Part shown: one piece after another, positions 25,327 through 35,213 of the stretch
How the letters are laid out: every line of letters begins with the position of its first letter
How positions within the stretch are numbered: the first letter of the stretch is position 1
NCBI GenBank assembly: GCA_011390515.1
Contig: JAABSJ010000009.1
Coordinates: 1-59,200 of the forward strand
DNA: 59,200 nt
Reading direction: 5' to 3'
Origin: Oscillatoria sp.
GTDB taxonomy: Bacteria > Cyanobacteriota > Cyanobacteriia > Cyanobacteriales > Laspinemataceae
The notes under the pieces: generated by a model
The model's input: the letters and a program-made list of their open reading frames with translations, nothing else
Database searches by the model: none
What the model was told of the DNA's origin: nothing
Made by a program: the position numbers and the translations under genes

Positions 25327-25381
25327 TCTAAAAATAGCAAGAATTACAGGAAAATTAGGAATTTTTTCAGGAGAAAATCCC

Positions 25382-26236
25382 ATGAAAAATATTCGTCACC
25401 TGCTCAAAGAATTGGCGACTCAAGAGGCTAATTTGCAGGGAAAACAGTTTCTCGCTCCAGCGGTGCAGGGGGGACTTGTCCGACTGCGGATGGCGGGAAT
25501 TATTTATACCTTTGAGATTGAGCCAAGCGGGTTTGAAGGGTGGGGAATTTTTGAGGCGATCGCCCCGGGAAAAGCCCAACTCATCGAACCCGCAGAGTTC
25601 CTGCAAATTGCCGAATATTTAGAACAATTTCCCCCAGCGCGGTTGTGCTTGACTTATCCGTTGCGCGGTCAAACTTGGTTGGCTTATCCCATGAATGAAT
25701 CAGACTGGCGTCAGCGCACAGGAACCGTTAAACCCGTGATTGTTCATTTGGTGGGAGAAGGAGGCAAGTTTGACCCCGTAGTGGTGCGTTGGGATGGCAA
25801 AAATGGCTGGTTTGAAGCCTGCGATCGCCGTGCCGACCCCCTACCCACGGAACAGCTTAAAACCGAGTTAAAGCGCTTAACCCAGCCCAAAGAATTGAGC
25901 TTTAAAGGACTGACTCCAGAAATGCGAACCGTTTACGAACAAGTCTGCGGAAAAATCGCCGAATTTAACCCGAATTGGCAGCATTACCAGGATGAAAAAC
26001 GGTTACAAGCAGCGTTAAAAATCGGCGGAGGTGAGTTACAGAGTTTTCAGGACAATGGAGATGAATATTGGACCGTTCACTGGACTACTCGCAACGGAGA
26101 ACAGCATACTTCCGCAATTTATAAACAGGATTTAACTGTGTTTATTTCCGGGATTTGTTTGAGCGGAAGGGACCGGGATTTTGATTTACAATCCCTAATT
26201 GGGGTGATTGAAAATCGAGATGAAGGGTGGGATTAA
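25382..26236 (+). CDS. Hypothetical protein, 284 aa
   Basis: I do not recognise the family. A good GGAG ribosome site lies eight bases before the ATG. The protein is soluble with no signal peptide or membrane segment. The N-terminal half is beta-rich (GGLVRLRMAGIIYTFEIEPSG, ARLCLTYPLRGQTWLAYP), followed by a segment ending FEACDRRADPLPTEQLKTEL; the C-terminal third (about 180-284) resembles a small alpha/beta domain. No catalytic motif stands out. A ThiF-like gene follows on the same strand, but an element A copy separates the two, so cotranscription is doubtful. Confidence 0.65.
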   Translation: MKNIRHLLKELATQEANLQGKQFLAPAVQGGLVRLRMAGIIYTFEIEPSGFEGWGIFEAIAPGKAQLIEPAEFLQIAEYLEQFPPARLCLTYPLRGQTWLAYPMNESDWRQRTGTVKPVIVHLVGEGGKFDPVVVRWDGKNGWFEACDRRADPLPTEQLKTELKRLTQPKELSFKGLTPEMRTVYEQVCGKIAEFNPNWQHYQDEKRLQAALKIGGGELQSFQDNGDEYWTVHWTTRNGEQHTSAIYKQDLTVFISGICLSGRDRDFDLQSLIGVIENRDEGWD

Positions 26237-26245
26237 GTTTACTCA

Positions 26246-26391
26246 TACCAAATCCGGTTGTCAAAGACCTACTTTCCTCTTCAGCCCGGGCCCTTGGGCT
26301 ATAGCCCAAGGGCCCGGGCTTCGCTAACGTCCGTGTAGCCCCACCCTTGAGGGTGTGGGTTTTTTCAGACCTATCAGTACCGTGTTCCGTA
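26246..26391 (+). repeat. Dispersed element A, intact copy with 38-bp perfect palindrome
   Basis: The termini are TACCAAATCCGGTTGT and, slightly decayed, CAGTACCGTGTTCCGTA. Flanks are TCA (26243-26245) and TCA (26392-26394). The core has expanded into a perfect palindrome at 26283-26320 centred on GGGCTATAGCCC. The second hairpin (CCACCCTTGAGGGTGTGG) ends in TTTTTT and may terminate transcription from the upstream gene. Confidence 0.8.
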
Positions 26392-26422
26392 TCAACTGTT
26401 TTTTGTATGATTACCTAAAACA

Positions 26423-27064
26423 ATGTCGATTTATTTTCACGAACAACTCTATCGAACACCGGAAGTCATGGGGAAACTTCAGGGATTTCCTGTGACCATT
26501 TGTGGGGCGGGTGCTTTGGGTGCGAATCTGACTGAAAGTTTAGCCCGCAGTGGCTGCCAACGGCTGATGGTGATTGATTGCGATCGCATTGAGGAGCGCA
26601 ATCTTTCCACTCAGCCTTACTATCGTTCAGATATTGGCGCATTTAAAGCCAAGATTTTAGCCAACAGTCTCTATCGGGCGGTGGGGATTAAACTTGATAT
26701 CCAGACTAAAGAATTGACGGCGGAAAATGCCAATAAACTCATCGGGAGTCAACCCGGATTAGTGATTGATACCTTTGACAATAGTGGGTCTCGAAAAGCC
26801 GTGGCAGATTGCTGTGCCACTCAGGAAATCCCCTGTCTTCATGTGGGACTGGCGACGGATTATGCGGAAATTATTTGGAACGAAGTGTATCGCATTCCTT
26901 CCCCGGTTCAGGATGATGTTTGCGATTATCCCTTGGCGAGAAATTTAGTTACCCTCACCGTAGCAGTCGCTTGTGAGGTGATTATTGAATTTGCGATCGC
27001 CCAAGTGCGTTCTAGCTATACCGTGACCCTGGGAGATTTTGCCATTAAACCGTTTAGAACTTGA
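26423..27064 (+). CDS. ThiF/MoeB/HesA-type (E1-like) adenylyltransferase
   Basis: The 213-residue protein consists of little more than the E1-type adenylation domain: nucleotide-binding VTICGAGALGANL (residues about 24-36), VIDCDRIEERNLSTQPYYRSDIG with the conserved Arg/Lys contacts, and VIDTFDNSGSRKAV, the Asp that binds Mg-ATP. The two CxxC zinc pairs of MoeB/ThiF are absent. It should adenylate the C-terminus of a ubiquitin-like or sulphur-carrier protein, or another carboxylate. No such carrier, E2 or JAB peptidase is found in the neighbourhood. Confidence 0.82.
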   Translation: MSIYFHEQLYRTPEVMGKLQGFPVTICGAGALGANLTESLARSGCQRLMVIDCDRIEERNLSTQPYYRSDIGAFKAKILANSLYRAVGIKLDIQTKELTAENANKLIGSQPGLVIDTFDNSGSRKAVADCCATQEIPCLHVGLATDYAEIIWNEVYRIPSPVQDDVCDYPLARNLVTLTVAVACEVIIEFAIAQVRSSYTVTLGDFAIKPFRT

Positions 27065-27255
27065 GATGAAGCGAATTAAAGAGACTGTCCCTAAATCCAT
27101 CGGATAGTCAGGATACCCAATCCCCGAACCCCAGGAAAAACGAGCCCGTTACCACCCCGAGAAGGGCGGGAATAATAGGGGTGGTGACGCGCTCATCAAG
27201 GGGAAAGGGTGAATGATGCCCATCGATGGACCGATTGAGGAGGGTTTGTCATGCC

Positions 27256-27420
27256 CTAATCCAGATAACCCATTAACTCAGATTCCTTGGCGGGGTTATT
27301 ATTTGCGGCGATCGGACGACCGTGAGGGCCCGAGGCTAATTTAGTGATTTGGCTGCCCGGGTTGGTGCTATCCTGAACGGTCTGAGTTTGGGTATCCTTA
27401 TCCTGCTGCTCTTTAGGCAC
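27256..27420 (-). CDS. 54-residue peptide with GRPIA motif and LMGYLD C-terminus
   Basis: This gene is too short for a standard ORF screen. A GTG at 27420 is preceded by an excellent ribosome site (AGGAG, seven bases away) and runs to TAG at 27256. The product is hydrophilic, starting MPKEQQDKD and containing ITKLASGPHGRPIAANN, ending ESELMGYLD. I recall cyanobacterial proteins with repeated (N/H)RPIA motifs and the same LMGYLD end, so I think it is real, but I cannot confirm the family. It has no signal peptide or cysteine. It lies convergent to the ThiF gene. Confidence 0.68.
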   Translation of the reverse strand: MPKEQQDKDTQTQTVQDSTNPGSQITKLASGPHGRPIAANNNPAKESELMGYLD

Positions 27421-27790
27421 TTTTAGACTCCTATATCCATGTCGTTATTCACTATTTTAGGCGATTTTAGGCGCTTACGAATCAAAATCAGGTAAACTAA
27501 ATGACAGAAGGAAAATCAGACTCCTGATTTCTTAGGAGGGGCAGAGAAAAACCACCCAGCCACTGGTTGATATTGAGTCATCAGAATCATCCGGATCAAG
27601 GGTTGAGAGGAAACGGATTCAAAGTGACTAGGTTAACTCGGGGCAGTTGGAATAATCCCGGGTCCAATGGCTACTCAATCCGGGATGATTTCTTGAGACC
27701 CTAAAAAAATCAACCCGGTGGATTTAGAGGGTGAAAAAAATTTCCCCGTTCATGTTTCTTTTTCAGTTGTTTAGTCTTCTCTAACTGGCT
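27421..27790. other. Intergenic leader region before the giant kinase
   Basis: I see no gene. This is presumably the divergent promoter region for the small peptide gene (leftward) and the 2389-residue kinase (rightward). No strong -35/-10 pair or palindrome stands out. Confidence 0.5.
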
Positions 27791-30700
27791 ATGGGAGCTA
27801 TCTTTTCAAGATATCGATTGAGAATCCCGCTGCAAGTCATCTTAAATGTACCCCTTGTCCTGCTGCTAGTCTTTACCGTAGGACTAACTAATTCTCTGTT
27901 TTTGCATCGCAGTCATCAGGCAATCAGTTTGATTGCCCATCAGTTAATGACGAAAGCCGGGGAAAGGGTGGACTTGTACCTGGACAACTATCTGTCTCTA
28001 GCCGAACAGATTAACCGGAGTAATGTAAATGCCGTTGAGTTTGAGCGCCTAGACTCGCAAAATTTAGAGGAAATAGAACGCCAGTTAATCTGGGAAATTT
28101 CCAGCTTCCATCAGATTCCCTATATTCTCTATGCGAATGAACAAGGGGATGTCAGAATTGCCAGTAATGTTGAGGGAAAGATGACCCTGGGGGTGATTAA
28201 TCATTCCCGTCGTCAGACGCTGGAGCAATACACAATTGATGCGAACGGGCAACCTAGACAAGAGCCGCAACAAACCGAAACGCTGCCATCAGATTGGGAT
28301 GTTCGAGAACGTCCCTGGTATCTCTCCGCCAAACAGCAGCAAAAACCGACATGGACTCCTACCTTTCAACGGTGGGATAGCCAAGAATTAGCAATTAATG
28401 CGAGTTGGCCGCTTCGGGACCCGATTACTCAAACCCTGACCGGAGTTTTTGGGATTAATTTACCGCTCACCCAAGTTAATCAGTTTTTAGAGAAAATTAA
28501 ATTAGGGGAGTCTGGGGTTATTTTTATCATAGAACCCGACGGAAAATTAATTGCGAGTTCCACCGGGGAATCCCCGATTAGCAAAAGTCACTCGGGAGCA
28601 ATTCAGCGGAAATGGGCGCGGGAAAGTTCTCATCCTTTGGTGCGCGCCAGCAGTGACTATTTCCTTTCAAATATTCTGAATTCGAGTCAAAAACATCCCC
28701 GGGGTCAATGGAATTTTACGGAGCAAGGTCACCGTTATTTTGCTCATAGTCTGGCCTATCAAAAGGCAGAAAATGGACTGAATTGGCGGATTGTCACGGT
28801 TATCCCGGAAGCGGATTTAATGGGACCGTTGCAGAAATCCTTTAAACAGAGCATGGGGTTGGGAATCTTAGCGATTATGGGGGCAGTGGCCCTGGGGACC
28901 TGGTTGACTCAGCGGATTGTTCGTCCGATTGTGATTCTCAGTCAAACCGCTGCTACCCTAGCTCATGGAGATTTGGAACGAACTCTGGATGAAAATATTC
29001 CTATTCAGGAACTGGCGGGGATGGCGCGATCGTTCAATCAAATGTCGGCACAATTGCGCGACGCCTTTGCTCGTCTACAGACCAATTTGCGTGAGTCCGA
29101 AGCGCGATATGCTACGATTTTTCGCCACAGTCCTGATACGATTACTATTACCCATATCCAAAGTAGACGCTTGCTGGATGTGAATAATGCTTTTTTAGAA
29201 TTATCGGGCTATGAATATGACGAAATTATCAATACTTCCTCGAAAGACTTCAATCTGGTTATTCACCCCGATGAAGCTGATATCATCCGGCAACAACTGA
29301 GGGAAACCGGGGTTGTTAAAAATCAGGAATTGCACTGGCGGGCGAAATCTGGAGAGATTAAAATTTCTCTGGTTTCTTGTGAAGTCATCCAACTGGATGG
29401 AGAGCCAGTGATTCTTTCTATTTTGAAAGATATTAGTGAACGCAAAGCGATGGAAACCGCTTTGCGCGAGAGTGAAGAACGATTTCGGGAGATTGTCCAG
29501 ACGATTGGACAGATGTTTTTCGTGCGATCGGCCACTACCAAAGAGTTTATTTATATTAGTCCCGCTTACGAAAAAATCTGGGGACGAAGCTGTGAAAGTT
29601 TGTATCAAGATGCTAACTCCTGGAAGGAAGCAATTTATCCAGAAGACCTCGCTCTTGTTGAGGCTTCTGTAGCTGAACAATTTACCGGGAATTCGGTGGG
29701 AAGAGAATATCGGATCCGGCGACCGGATGGGGAAATTCGCTGGATTTTTGCTCAAATTAACCTCTTGCAGGATGCAGCGGGTAACCCGGATCGATTCATC
29801 GGGTTTGGGGAAGATATTACTTCTCGGAAAGCGCTGGAACTGGCACTTACCGCCTCAGAACACAAGTTAAATGATATTCTCAATAGCTCGATCGCGGCGA
29901 TCGTCCGAATTAGAATTTTGAGTAATCGAGAATGGGATCTGGATTATTTATCTGCCGGATGTGAAAAAGTCTTCGGCTATACTCCTGAAGACTTTTTAGA
30001 GGACAAATCCATTTGGATGGCTCATATCGTCCCCGAGGATATCGATAACGTTATTTTACCTTTATTTGAGCAGATTTTTCAAGAAACCACCAGTAGTTTT
30101 GAGTATAGATTTTACCACCAAAACGGGACCCTGCGCTACTTATCGACCCGATATACCTCGCGATTTGAACCCCAGGAAAACTGCTGGTTTGTCACCCAGC
30201 TTACGGTGGATATTACCGATCGCAAACAGACGGAAGCATCTCTCAAACAGAGTGAAGAACAATATCGCCGCATCGTGGAAACGGCCAATGAAGGAATTTG
30301 GACCATTGATGCTCAAGACTGCACAAATTTTGTCAATCCCAAAATGGCTGAACTCCTGGGATATACCCCGGAAGAAATGCTGGGAAAATCCCTCCTTTAT
30401 TTTATGGATGAAGGGGGAAAACAAGAGGCCCTAGAAAAATTAGAACGGCGTAGACAGGCAATCGTCGAGCAGCATGACTTCCTGTTTTACCGCAAAAATG
30501 GCTCACCCCTTTGGACCCTGCTCTCGGCAACGCCAATTTTTAATGAAGCGGGAGAGTATGTCGGGAGTTTGGCGATGGTGACTGACATCACCACCCGCAA
30601 ACAAGCTGAACAGGCACTGGCGCGAAAAACCCAGCAAGAACACCTCTTAAACCAGGTGATTCAAGCGATTCATCAATCCCTCGATTTAAGTACCATCTTC

Positions 30701-33700
30701 TCCACCGCTACCACCGGGATTGCCAAACTGGTGGATTTTGAGCGCGCTTCCATCGTGCGTTATCTCCCCCAACAGAGAGTCTGGACTCATTTATATTCCT
30801 ATAATCCAGAGTCTGAATTACCGGAAGAAGTCACTGAAGATATCCCCGATGAAGGCAATCCCTTTGCCGCCCAACTCAAACAACTGCAAGTGGTGGTGGT
30901 CGATACCAGTACCATTGAGGACCCGATTAATGAAGAAGTGGCCCGCGATCGCCAAGGAGCTTGGTTATTAGTTCCCCTCGCCGTGAACGGCACGATCTGG
31001 GGTTCTCTGAGTTTATGGAGTCCAAAATACCTCCCTTGGCAGGAGGAAGAAATCGAACTCGCTCGTCGCGTCGTGGAACCCTTGGGCATCGCGATTCATC
31101 AAGCGAATCTCTATCAGGAAAGCCAAGCATCTCAAGCAGCTTTCCGAGACAGTGAATCGCGGTTACGGTTAGCTTTAGAAGTTTCCAATATCATGGCTTG
31201 GGAACAAGACCTCAAAACCAATCAGATCGTCTTCTCGGCTACAACGGTTGATGCGGTTCCTCAAGTAATGTCCTACGCAGAATACCTCGCCCTTGTGCAT
31301 CCCGAGGATCGAGAAGAATTGCAGGATCTAAATGAAGAAGCCATTCGCTACGGGGGAGGGTTTAAAACGGAATATCGCATTAGTTTTCTCCCCAGTGATT
31401 TGGGATGGCGGTGGATTCAGGTCCATGCTCAGGTTGTCCCCGATGTGACCGGAATCTCCACTCGCATGATCGGAATGTCCATTGATATGACCGATCGCAA
31501 GCAGTCTGAAGATATCTTAAAAATCACTTTAAATCGCCTGCAAAACCTGGCCAGGGCCGTACCGGGCACTATTTATTCTCTGGTTCAACATCCTGATGAA
31601 TCTCTGGAGTTTGAATATATTAATCAGGCCATTGAAGAAATTTTAGAGATTCCTTTAAACCAAATATTTCAAAATGTGGAAGCCGCCATCCTTAACCCGA
31701 TTCATCCCGAAGATAAAGCGGGATATTTGGAAGCGGTGCAATCTTCCCGCGAACAGTTGACAGTATTTAAACATGAATGGCGAATTCTTACGCCTTCGGG
31801 GAACCTGAAATGGCTGCAAGGGAACTCGCAACCGGAGCAACGAGAAAATGGGGATATAGTCTGGCATGGCATCATTTTAGATGTTAGCGATCGCAAATTA
31901 GTCGAGGAAAAACTCCGGCATAGTCAAAATGCTTTACTCGAAGCTCAACGCATTGCTCATTTAGGAAACTGGTCCTTTACTCTGCTCACTCAAAAGCTAG
32001 TATGGTCTGAAGAAACCTTTCGGATTCTCGGATTTCAATCCCAATCCATCGAACCCACTTATCCCGAATTATTACAGCGAATTCACCCCGAAGATTTATG
32101 CCAGTTCCCCCAAGATTTTCCCGAGTTGCTTGCCCAAGAGTTCTGCCATGAACATGAATTTCGGATTATTTTACCCGATGGCACGGTCCGCTATATCCTC
32201 GGCAAAGGACAGCCCGTTTTCAATGAATCCGGAGAAAAAGTCGAACTCTTTGGCACCTTCCAAGACATCACCGCTGCTAAACTGGCGGAACTGGAATTAC
32301 GGGAAAGTGAAGAAAAATTCCGACAACTTGCTGAAAATATTCGAGAAGTTTTCTTTATCCTGACCCAATCCGGCGAGATGATTTATATCAGTCCAGCTTA
32401 TGAAGAAATTTGGGGGAGAACTTGCCAGAGTTTATATCAAAATCCTCGGGATTGGTTAGAATCGGTTCACCCAGAGGACCGCGAGGAGATGAGAAGAAGC
32501 TTAATTCGCCAAATTAGCGAAGGAACCGATTTCGATGAAATCTACCGCATCGTCCAACCCCAGGGAGCCATTCGCTGGATTCGATCGCGGTCCTTTCCCA
32601 TCCAAAATCCGTCTGGGGAATCCTACCGCTTTGTGGGAATTGCGGAAGATATCACCGATCGCAAACAGGCAGAGGAAGCGGTACAGGAGAGCGAATCTAC
32701 CCTCCGGAGTTTCTTTAATAGTGCCTCAATGCTGATGGGAATTGTGGAACTTTATCCCGATGATATTCTACATTTGACCGATAATTTAGCCGCCGCCCAA
32801 TTTTTTGGGACAACCACGGAAGCGATGAAAAATCGCTTGGCTACCAAGATGGGTATTCCCCTATCGGCTCTGGAGATGTGGTTGAGTCACTACCGCGCCG
32901 CTCAAGACACAGGAATGCCCGTAAAATTTGAATACAAGTATCCAACCCCTCGGGGCGAAAGATGGCTCTCTGCCAGCGTTTGCCCCATTTTTGGCATCAC
33001 CAGCGATCGCCCCAGATTTTCCTACATTGTCGAGGATATCAGCGATCGCAAACAAGCTGAGTTCGCCCTCCAAGAACGAGAAAGGATTCTCCGAACCCTG
33101 GGGGATAATCTTGATAAAGGGTTGATTTATCAGTTGGTCCGAGAACCCGATGGACGCTATCATTTTACTTATATCAGTGCAGGAATTAAACGGTTAATTG
33201 GACTGGAACCGGAGGCAATTATAGCAGATCCCACCTTATTGCACAGCCGAATTTTTCCCGAAGATCAACCGTTGAATGCCCAGCTTACGGAAGAATCATT
33301 TCAAAAGTTGTCTCCCTTCCAAATGCAGATGCGGAAGTACACCCAGAACGGTAAGATTCAGTGGTCTCAACTGCGGTCATTGCCGCGTCGCCTGGAGGAT
33401 GGAAGCACCATTTGGGATGGCATTGAAATGGATATCACGGAACTCAAGCAGATCCAAGAGGAACTGCAACAGGCTAAGGAAAAAGCGGAAGCGGCCAACC
33501 AAGCAAAAAGCGAGTTTTTGGCCAATATGAGCCACGAAATTCGCACCCCAATGAATGCCATTTTAGGATTTTGCGAATTACTCAATGGGATGATACATGA
33601 GCCACAACAGCAGTCCTATCTTCAGACCATTGCCATGAGTGGCCAAACCTTACTCGCCCTAATTAACGATATTCTGGATCTGTCTAAAATTGAATCAGGG

Positions 33701-34960
33701 AAACTGGAATTAAACTATGAAAACGTATTAATTCGAGCTTTAGTTCGGGATATTCAGCAGATTTTTGCTCAGAAGGCAGAAGCCAAGGGTCTGGGGGTAT
33801 TTATTGAAATTAGCGAATCGGTTCCGGAGGGGATTATTTTTGATGAAGTCCGCTTGCGGCAAATCCTGTTTAATGTGGTGGGTAATGCCCTGAAATTTAC
33901 GGAAGAGGGGTCCGTGACGATTCATTTGAATGCTGATTTATCCAGGTCCCGCGACCCGTTCCACCTGTGTTTAGAGTTGGCCGTGTCGGATACAGGCATC
34001 GGGATAGCATCCAGTCGCCAAGAGCAGATTTTTGAGGCATTTATCCAAAACGATGGGACAACAACTCGCAAGTATGGCGGCACCGGGTTGGGGTTAGCCA
34101 TTACCAAACGACTCACAGAAATGCTGGGAGGAACGATTCACTTAAGTAGTCAACTCCATAGCGGCAGTACCTTTACCTTTGTTTTTCCCGAGGTAGAAAT
34201 TGCCAGGACCGAGATTGGAAAAATCGCGTCTGCACCTGTAGATGAAAATTTAGAGCAGTTCCAACCGGGGACGATTTTAATTGTGGATGATGTCCCGTCG
34301 AATTTGGAGTTAATTGCGGGTTATTTTGGCAAAACAAAGCACCAACTGCTGTTTGCTCAGGATGGCCGCGAAGCCATCGAACAGGCGATCTCCTCCCAAC
34401 CAGATATGATTTTACTGGATTTGTGGATGCCTGAACTCAACGGCATCGAAGTGGCGAAATTTCTCAAGAACAACCCAGAAACCCAGGAAATACCGATTGT
34501 GGTGGTCACTGCTTCTTCGCGAGCCAGTGATGAAGCCCTCGTCCAATCGGTATGCGAAGGGTTTCTGCGCAAACCGCTGATGCGATCGCAACTGGTTACC
34601 CTGTTAAAGAGTATTTTACCCCAGGAAGAAGGGGAGAAAGCCTTGAGGCTTTCTCCCCCGATCACGCCACTTTTGGAACCTGAACAACCCCTTGAGCAAG
34701 AAGTTGTAGCAAAATTGCCCGGATTACTTGAACAACTCCGTCTGGAGGAAGAAACAACCTGGCCCATGTTGTCTAAAACCATGAAACGGCGTGACTTAAG
34801 AAACTTTAGCGATCGCTTGCACGCTTGGGGGTTAGAATATCAGTGTCAGGCACTCTTAGACTATGCGACGACTCTCCAAACCCAGATAGCCGCCTTTGAC
34901 TGGGAACGCCTGCCTAAAACCCTCGAAAAATTTCCCGAGGTTAGACGCTCATTATTATGA
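27791..34960 (+). CDS. Hybrid sensor histidine kinase: dCache-HAMP-10 PAS-GAF-HisKA-HATPase-REC
   Basis: Domains of this 2389-residue protein in order: TM1 (about 12-34), extracellular dCache-like sensor (40-350, with VRERPWYLSA), TM2 (355-375), HAMP (to about 428), PAS domains starting near 436, 561, 687 and 821, GAF near 952-1115, six more PAS near 1121, 1244, 1380, 1506, 1634 and 1763 (most closing with a D(I/V/M)(T/S)DRK-like motif), HisKA with His1915 (NMSHEIRTPMNAILGF), HATPase with VVGNALKFT and GTGLGLAI, REC with VDD near 2165 and phospho-acceptor Asp2210 (LLDLWMPELNG), and a helical tail. It senses an outside ligand plus cytosolic cues. A second hybrid kinase follows on the same strand. 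Confidence 0.93.
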   Translation: MGAIFSRYRLRIPLQVILNVPLVLLLVFTVGLTNSLFLHRSHQAISLIAHQLMTKAGERVDLYLDNYLSLAEQINRSNVNAVEFERLDSQNLEEIERQLIWEISSFHQIPYILYANEQGDVRIASNVEGKMTLGVINHSRRQTLEQYTIDANGQPRQEPQQTETLPSDWDVRERPWYLSAKQQQKPTWTPTFQRWDSQELAINASWPLRDPITQTLTGVFGINLPLTQVNQFLEKIKLGESGVIFIIEPDGKLIASSTGESPISKSHSGAIQRKWARESSHPLVRASSDYFLSNILNSSQKHPRGQWNFTEQGHRYFAHSLAYQKAENGLNWRIVTVIPEADLMGPLQKSFKQSMGLGILAIMGAVALGTWLTQRIVRPIVILSQTAATLAHGDLERTLDENIPIQELAGMARSFNQMSAQLRDAFARLQTNLRESEARYATIFRHSPDTITITHIQSRRLLDVNNAFLELSGYEYDEIINTSSKDFNLVIHPDEADIIRQQLRETGVVKNQELHWRAKSGEIKISLVSCEVIQLDGEPVILSILKDISERKAMETALRESEERFREIVQTIGQMFFVRSATTKEFIYISPAYEKIWGRSCESLYQDANSWKEAIYPEDLALVEASVAEQFTGNSVGREYRIRRPDGEIRWIFAQINLLQDAAGNPDRFIGFGEDITSRKALELALTASEHKLNDILNSSIAAIVRIRILSNREWDLDYLSAGCEKVFGYTPEDFLEDKSIWMAHIVPEDIDNVILPLFEQIFQETTSSFEYRFYHQNGTLRYLSTRYTSRFEPQENCWFVTQLTVDITDRKQTEASLKQSEEQYRRIVETANEGIWTIDAQDCTNFVNPKMAELLGYTPEEMLGKSLLYFMDEGGKQEALEKLERRRQAIVEQHDFLFYRKNGSPLWTLLSATPIFNEAGEYVGSLAMVTDITTRKQAEQALARKTQQEHLLNQVIQAIHQSLDLSTIFSTATTGIAKLVDFERASIVRYLPQQRVWTHLYSYNPESELPEEVTEDIPDEGNPFAAQLKQLQVVVVDTSTIEDPINEEVARDRQGAWLLVPLAVNGTIWGSLSLWSPKYLPWQEEEIELARRVVEPLGIAIHQANLYQESQASQAAFRDSESRLRLALEVSNIMAWEQDLKTNQIVFSATTVDAVPQVMSYAEYLALVHPEDREELQDLNEEAIRYGGGFKTEYRISFLPSDLGWRWIQVHAQVVPDVTGISTRMIGMSIDMTDRKQSEDILKITLNRLQNLARAVPGTIYSLVQHPDESLEFEYINQAIEEILEIPLNQIFQNVEAAILNPIHPEDKAGYLEAVQSSREQLTVFKHEWRILTPSGNLKWLQGNSQPEQRENGDIVWHGIILDVSDRKLVEEKLRHSQNALLEAQRIAHLGNWSFTLLTQKLVWSEETFRILGFQSQSIEPTYPELLQRIHPEDLCQFPQDFPELLAQEFCHEHEFRIILPDGTVRYILGKGQPVFNESGEKVELFGTFQDITAAKLAELELRESEEKFRQLAENIREVFFILTQSGEMIYISPAYEEIWGRTCQSLYQNPRDWLESVHPEDREEMRRSLIRQISEGTDFDEIYRIVQPQGAIRWIRSRSFPIQNPSGESYRFVGIAEDITDRKQAEEAVQESESTLRSFFNSASMLMGIVELYPDDILHLTDNLAAAQFFGTTTEAMKNRLATKMGIPLSALEMWLSHYRAAQDTGMPVKFEYKYPTPRGERWLSASVCPIFGITSDRPRFSYIVEDISDRKQAEFALQERERILRTLGDNLDKGLIYQLVREPDGRYHFTYISAGIKRLIGLEPEAIIADPTLLHSRIFPEDQPLNAQLTEESFQKLSPFQMQMRKYTQNGKIQWSQLRSLPRRLEDGSTIWDGIEMDITELKQIQEELQQAKEKAEAANQAKSEFLANMSHEIRTPMNAILGFCELLNGMIHEPQQQSYLQTIAMSGQTLLALINDILDLSKIESGKLELNYENVLIRALVRDIQQIFAQKAEAKGLGVFIEISESVPEGIIFDEVRLRQILFNVVGNALKFTEEGSVTIHLNADLSRSRDPFHLCLELAVSDTGIGIASSRQEQIFEAFIQNDGTTTRKYGGTGLGLAITKRLTEMLGGTIHLSSQLHSGSTFTFVFPEVEIARTEIGKIASAPVDENLEQFQPGTILIVDDVPSNLELIAGYFGKTKHQLLFAQDGREAIEQAISSQPDMILLDLWMPELNGIEVAKFLKNNPETQEIPIVVVTASSRASDEALVQSVCEGFLRKPLMRSQLVTLLKSILPQEEGEKALRLSPPITPLLEPEQPLEQEVVAKLPGLLEQLRLEEETTWPMLSKTMKRRDLRNFSDRLHAWGLEYQCQALLDYATTLQTQIAAFDWERLPKTLEKFPEVRRSLL

Positions 34961-35213
34961 GGCAATCTTCTGAATGGGCGGATTGTGAAGGGTGGAAAAA
35001 TCTGGTTTTGGGGAATCGATTCCCCAAGACCTGTTGAGGGGAGTCCTCCAAACCCAAGCGGCATCCAGTCCGTTGTCCTCCATCAACCAGAATTCCGCTT
35101 GTTTTAGGGACTCCCAGGCCCAACATCCCGCTAACTTTCTCCGATAAGATGGCACTGCTTGAATCAGGATCAGGTGCCGGTGTTGAATTCTTACCCATCA
35201 AATCCTAACTTTT

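Noticed and set aside
34941-35201. Minus-strand frames between the two hybrid kinases
   Set aside because: They overlap each other and the kinase gene end, and have no ribosome site or domain. The gap is best read as an intergenic leader.
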